Assembly (NCBI RefSeq): GCF_947648125.1
Contig: NZ_CANSMR010000004.1
Span: 372,001 to 436,000 of the forward strand
DNA from: an uncultured Bradyrhizobium sp.
Lineage (GTDB): Bacteria > Pseudomonadota > Alphaproteobacteria > Rhizobiales > Xanthobacteraceae
Direction: 5' to 3'
DNA length: 64,000 bases
Shown here: positions 59,667-64,000 of the stretch, in pieces
How positions within the stretch are numbered: the stretch's first letter is position 1
Layout: each line of letters opens with the position of its first letter
The notes under the pieces: generated by a model
The model's database searches: none
Told to the model about the DNA's origin: nothing
What the model saw: only the letters and a program-made list of their open reading frames with translations
Position numbers and translations under genes: made by a program

Positions 59667-60638
59667 CTAATGCAGCCGTGGCGCCTTCAACAGCTTCATG
59701 CGGTCGATCGAGGTCAGCGTGACGTCGAAGGTGACGCCCTCATGGTAGATGGTCAGCGGCACGTCGACGCCGGCCGCGCCGAGCGACCAGAGCTTGCGGT
59801 AGAAGCCGGTCTGGCTCGTCACCTTGTCGCCGTCGACCGCGAGGATCACGTCGCCGGTCTTGAGTTCGGCGCGCGCCGCCGGTCCCTTGCTGGCGACGCC
59901 GACCACCACGAGGCGGTTGTCGATCTCGGTCGTGTACATGCCGAGCCACGGCCGCGCCGGCCTGTCGACCCGGCCGAACTTGCGCAGGTCGCTCAGCACC
60001 GGATTGAGCAGATCGATCGGCACGATCATGTTGACATGTTCGGCGCGGCCCGAGCGCTCGCGTTCGAGCTGCAGCGAGCCGATGCCGATCAGCTCGCCGG
60101 CATTGTTGATCAGTCCGGCGCCGCCCCAGTTCGGATGCGACGGATAGGTGAAGATGGCTTCGTCGAGCAGATACTCCCAGTAGCCGGCGAACTCCTGCTT
60201 CGCCGCGATCTGGCTTGCGACCGAACGCGTGCGGCCGCCGGCGCCGCCGAGCACGACATTGTCGCCGACCTGCGTTGCCGCGGACGAGCCGAGCGGCAGC
60301 GGATCGATGTCGAGCCGTCCGAGCGCCTGCACCAGGCCGAAGCCGGATTCGAAATCGAAGCCGAGCGCGTGGCCCTCGACCGCGCGGCCGTCGCCGAGAT
60401 GCAGCCACACCGTTGCGGCTTCGGTGATCAGATAGCCGATCGTCAGCACCAGCCCGTGATCGATCAGGACGCCGTTGCCGGTGCGCTCGGTGCCGAGCGT
60501 CTCGGCGCTGAAGGCGTCAGGCGGAATGATCGAATGCAGCCCGACCACGCTCATCAGTGCACGATCGAGGTCATAGCGGTAATCTTCGGGGCGCGGTTGA
60601 AAGGCCGCTGGCACTTTCCATTCGGTGGTGGAAGCCAT
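59667..60638 (-). CDS. HtrA/DegP-like protein without catalytic triad, with PDZ domain
   Basis: A 323-residue protein: a trypsin-like domain (about 30-215) and a PDZ domain (about 225-305, GVASKGPAARAELKTGDVIL). In active HtrA proteins the triad is His in TNxHV, Asp in TDLAVL and Ser in GNSGGP. Here these places read TIGYLI (Tyr69), SGFGLV (Gly99) and NWGGAG (Gly172), so all three are lost while the fold is kept. ATG 60638 has AGGAGA upstream; no signal peptide. A chaperone or substrate-binding role is possible. The start of a longer frame upstream is not supported. Confidence 0.82.
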   Translation of the reverse strand: MASTTEWKVPAAFQPRPEDYRYDLDRALMSVVGLHSIIPPDAFSAETLGTERTGNGVLIDHGLVLTIGYLITEAATVWLHLGDGRAVEGHALGFDFESGFGLVQALGRLDIDPLPLGSSAATQVGDNVVLGGAGGRTRSVASQIAAKQEFAGYWEYLLDEAIFTYPSHPNWGGAGLINNAGELIGIGSLQLERERSGRAEHVNMIVPIDLLNPVLSDLRKFGRVDRPARPWLGMYTTEIDNRLVVVGVASKGPAARAELKTGDVILAVDGDKVTSQTGFYRKLWSLGAAGVDVPLTIYHEGVTFDVTLTSIDRMKLLKAPRLH

Positions 60639-60782
60639 CAAAGGATCTCCTGGCGTGCAGGGCGCTGGAACCTCAAGGTAGTCCGAGGTTCTGCAGGCAG
60701 GGAAGATGGAATGATATACCCTGCGCGGCGGCCTGCACAGCTCATCTGGCATGCAGACCTGCCCCTCGCAAGACAGAATGAA

Positions 60783-62297
60783 CTATTCGCTTCTTGTCGC
60801 GCGCGTCGGCATGATGCGGAAGGCGCGCTCCTGCTTGATCCAGTCGGCGCGCTCGTCGCGCAGCATGGTGCGGCGAACCTTTCCGGAATCATCGCGCGGC
60901 GCGGTGCCGACGCGTTCGAAACTTTCCGGATGCTTGTAGCGGCTGAGTCGGTCCTTCAGGAAGTCGCCCATGCCGTCGGCGATCTGCTGCGCGTCGGCGC
61001 TGTCGGCGAGCTCGAGGATCGCATGCACGCGCTGGCCGAATTCCGGATCGGGCAATCCGACCACGACGCAGGAGCGCACCTCGGGATGCTCGCTCACCGC
61101 CGCCTCGACCTCGGCCGGATAGATGTTGGCGCCGCCGCGCAGCACCATGTCGGCGAGCCGGTCGCCGAGATAGAGATAGCCTTCCTCATCGAGCCGGCCG
61201 ATATCGCCGAGCGATTCCCAGCCATCGGTGCGCCGCTTCGGCGTGGCGCCGAGATAGTGATAGGTGGAGCCGGCGCCGTCATTGGGCAGGAAGTAGATTT
61301 CACCGGTCTCGCCGGGCGCGACGTCGTTGCCGTCCTCGCCGATGATGCGCAAGCGCGCGGTCTCGCCGATCCTGCCGACCGAGCCCTTGTGCGCCATCCA
61401 TTCGACGCCCGAGATCACGCAGGCGCCCTGCCGCTCGGTGCCGCCATAGAGCTCCCAGACCCGCTCCGGCCCGAGCCACTCGATCCACTTCTCCTTCAGC
61501 CAGGGCGGCATGGGAGCAGCCATATGAAACACGATCTGCAGGCTGGAGACGTCGTAGCGGTTGCGCACCTCCTCGGGCAGCGCCCAGATCCGGTGCATCA
61601 TGGTCGGCACGAAGTTGACCCATTGCACGCGCTCGCGCTCGATCAGCCGCAGTGTCTCCTCGGCATCAAACTTCACCATGCCGGTCAGCCGCCCACCGCC
61701 GAACAGCACGGAGTGCGACAGGATGAACGGCGCGTTGTGATAGAGCGGGCCCGGGTTGAGCAGCGATGCCTCAAACGGAATCCCGAGCATCAGCGGCGTC
61801 GTGGTTTCGATCACCGCGGGGTTGTGATCAAGGATCACCTTCGGCCGCCCGGTCGAGCCGCCGCTCGTCATCGCCTTCCAGTAGCGCGCGACCGGTGCGT
61901 CGAGCGGCTCTTCGGAAAATCCCTCCGGCACGAAATTCACCGGCAGCGAATTCGGCGCATTCCAGTCGGCTTCACCACCGACCACCAGCGACGGTTTCAG
62001 GATATCGAGCACTGCGGCAGCCTCGCCGCGCGGCAGACGCCATGACAGCGAGGTCGGCGTCGCGCCGCATTTCCACACCGCGAAAGTGGTCTCGAAGAAC
62101 GCGTTGCTGTTGGGCAGCCCGATCGCGACGAAGTCGCCGGGCTTGACGCCCTTGGCGGCGAAGGCGCGCGCCCGCGCATTGGCGCGGCGCTCGAGCTCAC
62201 GCCAGGTCAGCGTATCCGCGCCGTGACTGACGGCGATCGCGTCTGCGGGCTTACGTTCGGCATACCAGCGCGGCACGTCGGCGAGGGGGATCAGCAT
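60783..62297 (-). CDS. Acyl-CoA synthetase (class I adenylate-forming)
   Basis: A 504-residue ANL-family enzyme. AMP-binding loop MTSGGSTGRPKVILDH, A5 motif ELYGGTERQG, hinge DIGRLDEEGYLYLGDRLADM and the C-terminal catalytic lysine in DSGKVRRTML are all present. It activates a carboxylic acid to acyl-AMP and then acyl-CoA. The relatively short pocket region and GGTER motif fit medium-chain or bile/steroid-type acid ligases; the substrate is open. ATG 62297 gives the family start MLIPLADVPRWYAERKPADA. Isolated on the minus strand. Confidence 0.9.
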   Translation of the reverse strand: MLIPLADVPRWYAERKPADAIAVSHGADTLTWRELERRANARARAFAAKGVKPGDFVAIGLPNSNAFFETTFAVWKCGATPTSLSWRLPRGEAAAVLDILKPSLVVGGEADWNAPNSLPVNFVPEGFSEEPLDAPVARYWKAMTSGGSTGRPKVILDHNPAVIETTTPLMLGIPFEASLLNPGPLYHNAPFILSHSVLFGGGRLTGMVKFDAEETLRLIERERVQWVNFVPTMMHRIWALPEEVRNRYDVSSLQIVFHMAAPMPPWLKEKWIEWLGPERVWELYGGTERQGACVISGVEWMAHKGSVGRIGETARLRIIGEDGNDVAPGETGEIYFLPNDGAGSTYHYLGATPKRRTDGWESLGDIGRLDEEGYLYLGDRLADMVLRGGANIYPAEVEAAVSEHPEVRSCVVVGLPDPEFGQRVHAILELADSADAQQIADGMGDFLKDRLSRYKHPESFERVGTAPRDDSGKVRRTMLRDERADWIKQERAFRIMPTRATRSE

Positions 62298-62598
62298 GGG
62301 GCGTTTCCGAAAGACAGAGGCGGCTTGAAGCGCTCTTGTTGCAGGGATGTGGCCAGGGCCACCGCTGCACTTCACCAACTATGCGGTCCCCGTGTCAAGC
62401 CGACGGTTGCCGAGGCGATCGGTATCCCGCTGATGGAATTGCGGAATTCTCGATCGCTAAAAGCCGGGTCAAGATTCCGGTAAAGTTCAAGCGATCGCGC
62501 TAAGCCGGACTTTACGGGCGGGCGGCATTGTGGCCCGTGCGGTTGTGTGCCGGGCGCGTCGATCGACCTGCGCGGCCTCCAATTTTTTTCAAGGACCA
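62298..62598. other. Intergenic region, no gene seen
   Basis: About 300 bases separate the divergent acyl-CoA ligase and PilZ genes. I see no RNA gene, repeat or clear operator. The region must hold both promoters. A T-run (ATTTTTTTC) lies just upstream of the PilZ ribosome site. Confidence 0.5.
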
Positions 62599-62940
62599 AT
62601 GTCTTCGAGGACGACGACGATGGCGAGCAATGGAGCACGGATCAAAATCAGTCGCGAGCCGCGGCGCCAGCTCAACAATCGTGCGGCGTGGATCACGGTC
62701 GATGACGGCGTGACCGAGAACGCCTGCGCCGTGGTCGATATCTCGCCCGGCGGCGCCAAGATCACCACCGAGGTCGAGTTCGACGTGAAGGACCGCCTCG
62801 CGCTGACGCTGCTCGCCGATCACGCCAAGCGCTACCCTTGCGAAGTGGTCTGGCGCCGCGGCAAGACCTACGGGCTCAAATTCGTGACCGCCGACGCCGA
62901 GCCGGACGAACCGGCCGCGGAGCCCGTCGTCGCGATCTAG
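62599..62940 (+). CDS. PilZ-domain protein
   Basis: A 113-residue single-domain protein. REPRRQLNNRAAW carries the arginine-rich part and VVDISPGGAKITT the DxSxxG part of the cyclic-di-GMP site. VVWRRGKTYGLKFV is the final strand pair. It is likely a cytoplasmic c-di-GMP receptor affecting motility or surface polysaccharide. ATG 62599 follows AAGGACC; ATG 62620 is an alternative start. Confidence 0.85.
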   Translation: MSSRTTTMASNGARIKISREPRRQLNNRAAWITVDDGVTENACAVVDISPGGAKITTEVEFDVKDRLALTLLADHAKRYPCEVVWRRGKTYGLKFVTADAEPDEPAAEPVVAI

Positions 62941-62949
62941 CGCCGCGAC

Positions 62950-63219
62950 TCAGCGTCCCTGCGCGTTGTTGGCATTGCCGGTCGTGCTCACCGAGCCGCC
63001 GGGAGCGGCCGGCGCTGCACTGAAATTGCCGCCGGAGGACGGTGCATAACGTTGGCCGCTTTGGGCCGGAAGCGCAGTGCCGCCCACGCCGTCCGACGGA
63101 GCGGCGCGGTCGCCCGGCCTCGGCGGCAATGGGCTGCCGCCCGTGCTCTGCGCGAGAAGCTGGGCCGGCGCGAGCGTCAGGCCGGCGGCGAGGATGATGG
63201 CGAATGTGTTTCTGAACAT
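62950..63219 (-). CDS. Exported hypothetical protein, Gly/Pro-rich
   Basis: Eighty-nine residues: signal peptide MFRNTFAIILAAGLTLAPAQ with cleavage near LLAQ, then a low-complexity tail with PLPPRPGDRAAPSDGVGG and NNAQGR end. No cysteine and no domain. The frame runs on upstream into other DNA, but ATG 63219 with the signal peptide is the sensible start. Convergent with the PilZ gene. Probably periplasmic and disordered. Confidence 0.65.
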   Translation of the reverse strand: MFRNTFAIILAAGLTLAPAQLLAQSTGGSPLPPRPGDRAAPSDGVGGTALPAQSGQRYAPSSGGNFSAAPAAPGGSVSTTGNANNAQGR

Positions 63220-63397
63220 GGCCTGGTCCGGATGGTGCGGTGAGGCTCGAGCGGTGGCGAGATCCGCCAAGCCCGCTCGATTGCGTCTCGAATAACGTAA
63301 GCGGTGTTGGTCTCGTTCCCAGAGATTGCGGCCAAACCGCAAAGCAAATATCCGTGTGGTGGATCCCGGCGGCGATGACGCCGCCGCGTCCGCTACG

Positions 63398-64000
63398 CTA
63401 TCCCCGATAGCGCAGCGCGTCGACCAGCAGGGCGAAGGCCGGCGAGGATTGCCGGCGGCTCGGGTAATAGAGGTGATAGCCGGGAAACGGCGCGCACCAG
63501 TCGTCGAGCACCTGGACCAGCTGGCCCTTGGACAGTTGCACCTGCACCTGATCCTCGGCGACATAGGCAAGCCCAAGCCCGGCCAGCGCCGCCTTGATCC
63601 GCAGCGCGGCGCTGTTGAACACCAATTGTCCGTCGACACGGACCTTGATCGGGCGTCCGCGCTTCTCAAATTCCCAGGCATAGATGCCGCCATGGGTCGG
63701 CAGGCGAATGTTGATGCAGGCGTGCTGGGTCAGGTCCTGTGGCCGCTTCGGACGGTCGCGTCGCTTGAAATAAGACGGAGCACCGACCACGACCATGCGG
63801 AAGTCCGGCGCGATCCGCACCGCGATCATGTCCTTTGCCAGCTGCTCGCCGAGGCGAACGCCGGCGTCAAAACGCTCCGCGACGATGTTCGCAAGTCCGT
63901 TGTCGACGGTCAGCTCCACCCTGATGTCGGGATAGCGCGGCAGGAATTTTTCCAGCGCCGGCCACAGGATGGTCTCGGCCGCGTGCTCGCCGGCGTTGAT
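63398..64000 (-). CDS. LysR-family regulator, partial (N-terminus beyond window)
   Basis: The C-terminal 200 residues of a LysR protein; the frame is open to the window end, so the HTH lies outside. INAGEHAAETILWPALEKFL and YPDIRVELTVDNGLANIVAE start the effector domain, DAGVRLGEQLAKDMIAVRI and APSYFKRRDRPKRPQDL follow. This is the large DhcR/CrgA-like subgroup often regulating oxidoreductases. Targets are outside this window. Confidence 0.88.
   Translation of the reverse strand: MNAGEHAAETILWPALEKFLPRYPDIRVELTVDNGLANIVAERFDAGVRLGEQLAKDMIAVRIAPDFRMVVVGAPSYFKRRDRPKRPQDLTQHACINIRLPTHGGIYAWEFEKRGRPIKVRVDGQLVFNSAALRIKAALAGLGLAYVAEDQVQVQLSKGQLVQVLDDWCAPFPGYHLYYPSRRQSSPAFALLVDALRYRG

Noticed and set aside
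59670-62045. A 791-residue open frame on the plus strand
   Set aside because: It runs antisense through the HtrA-like and acyl-CoA ligase genes. Its His/Arg/Asp-rich translation has no domain and is a shadow of GC-rich third positions.
1-64000. CRISPR arrays, rRNA genes or complete insertion sequences
   Set aside because: No regularly spaced repeats, no rRNA-like sequence and no transposase frame were seen. The repeated elements found are dispersed palindromes and attachment sites.

Overview
The window looks like chromosome of a Bradyrhizobium-type alphaproteobacterium. The evidence is GC-rich coding sequence, several small proteins and at least four interspersed palindromic repeat families typical of that group, and a dense set of solute-binding-protein transporters. 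This assignment is from recognition, not from a database search.

Three regions can be told apart. (1) Bases 1-4.84 kb: a sparse, decaying accessory segment. It holds small helical and hypothetical proteins, a GreA-like factor with an altered tip, two receiver-only response regulators, one frameshifted small gene and fragments of two membrane transporters. (2) About 4.84-43.94 kb: a 39-kb genomic island bounded by 17-bp direct copies of the 3' end of a tRNA-Leu(CAA) gene; the intact tRNA lies at the right edge. A second attachment module just left of 4838 suggests that region 1 is an older element pushed away from the same tRNA. No integrase is visible. (3) 44-64 kb: ordinary core-type chromosome with DsbB and DsbA proteins, small conserved proteins, AbrB-type and TauE-type membrane proteins, LrgA/LrgB, a TetR-controlled thioesterase pair, AzlCD, SDR enzymes, an inactive-looking HtrA homologue, an acyl-CoA ligase, a PilZ protein and LysR regulators.

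The island is almost entirely catabolic. It carries five uptake systems for amino-acid-like solutes: a one-permease polar system at 10.3-12.6 kb, a complete Liv-type system at 17.6-22.1 kb, a lone binding protein at 23.7 kb, a full polar system at 28.7-31.7 kb, and a GltIJKL-like system at 36.1-39.2 kb. Between them lie four RidA-family imine/enamine deaminases, three aminotransferases, an isochorismatase-fold amidase with two maleate-isomerase-family proteins, a FAH-family hydrolase, an aldehyde dehydrogenase, and MmgE/PrpD, PhzF, DapA, RraA, metallo-beta-lactamase-fold and proline-racemase-family enzymes. Control seems local: three LysR proteins, one AraC protein, and a repeated operator/promoter in front of the SDR gene (27.7 kb) and the RraA gene (35.3 kb). 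That repeat suggests the two halves of the 27.6-40.8 kb section form one regulon. The natural substrates cannot be read from the sequence. Amidase plus maleate isomerase points to the end of a nicotinate-like pathway, and proline racemase plus DapA-type lyase to cyclic or hydroxylated amino acids.
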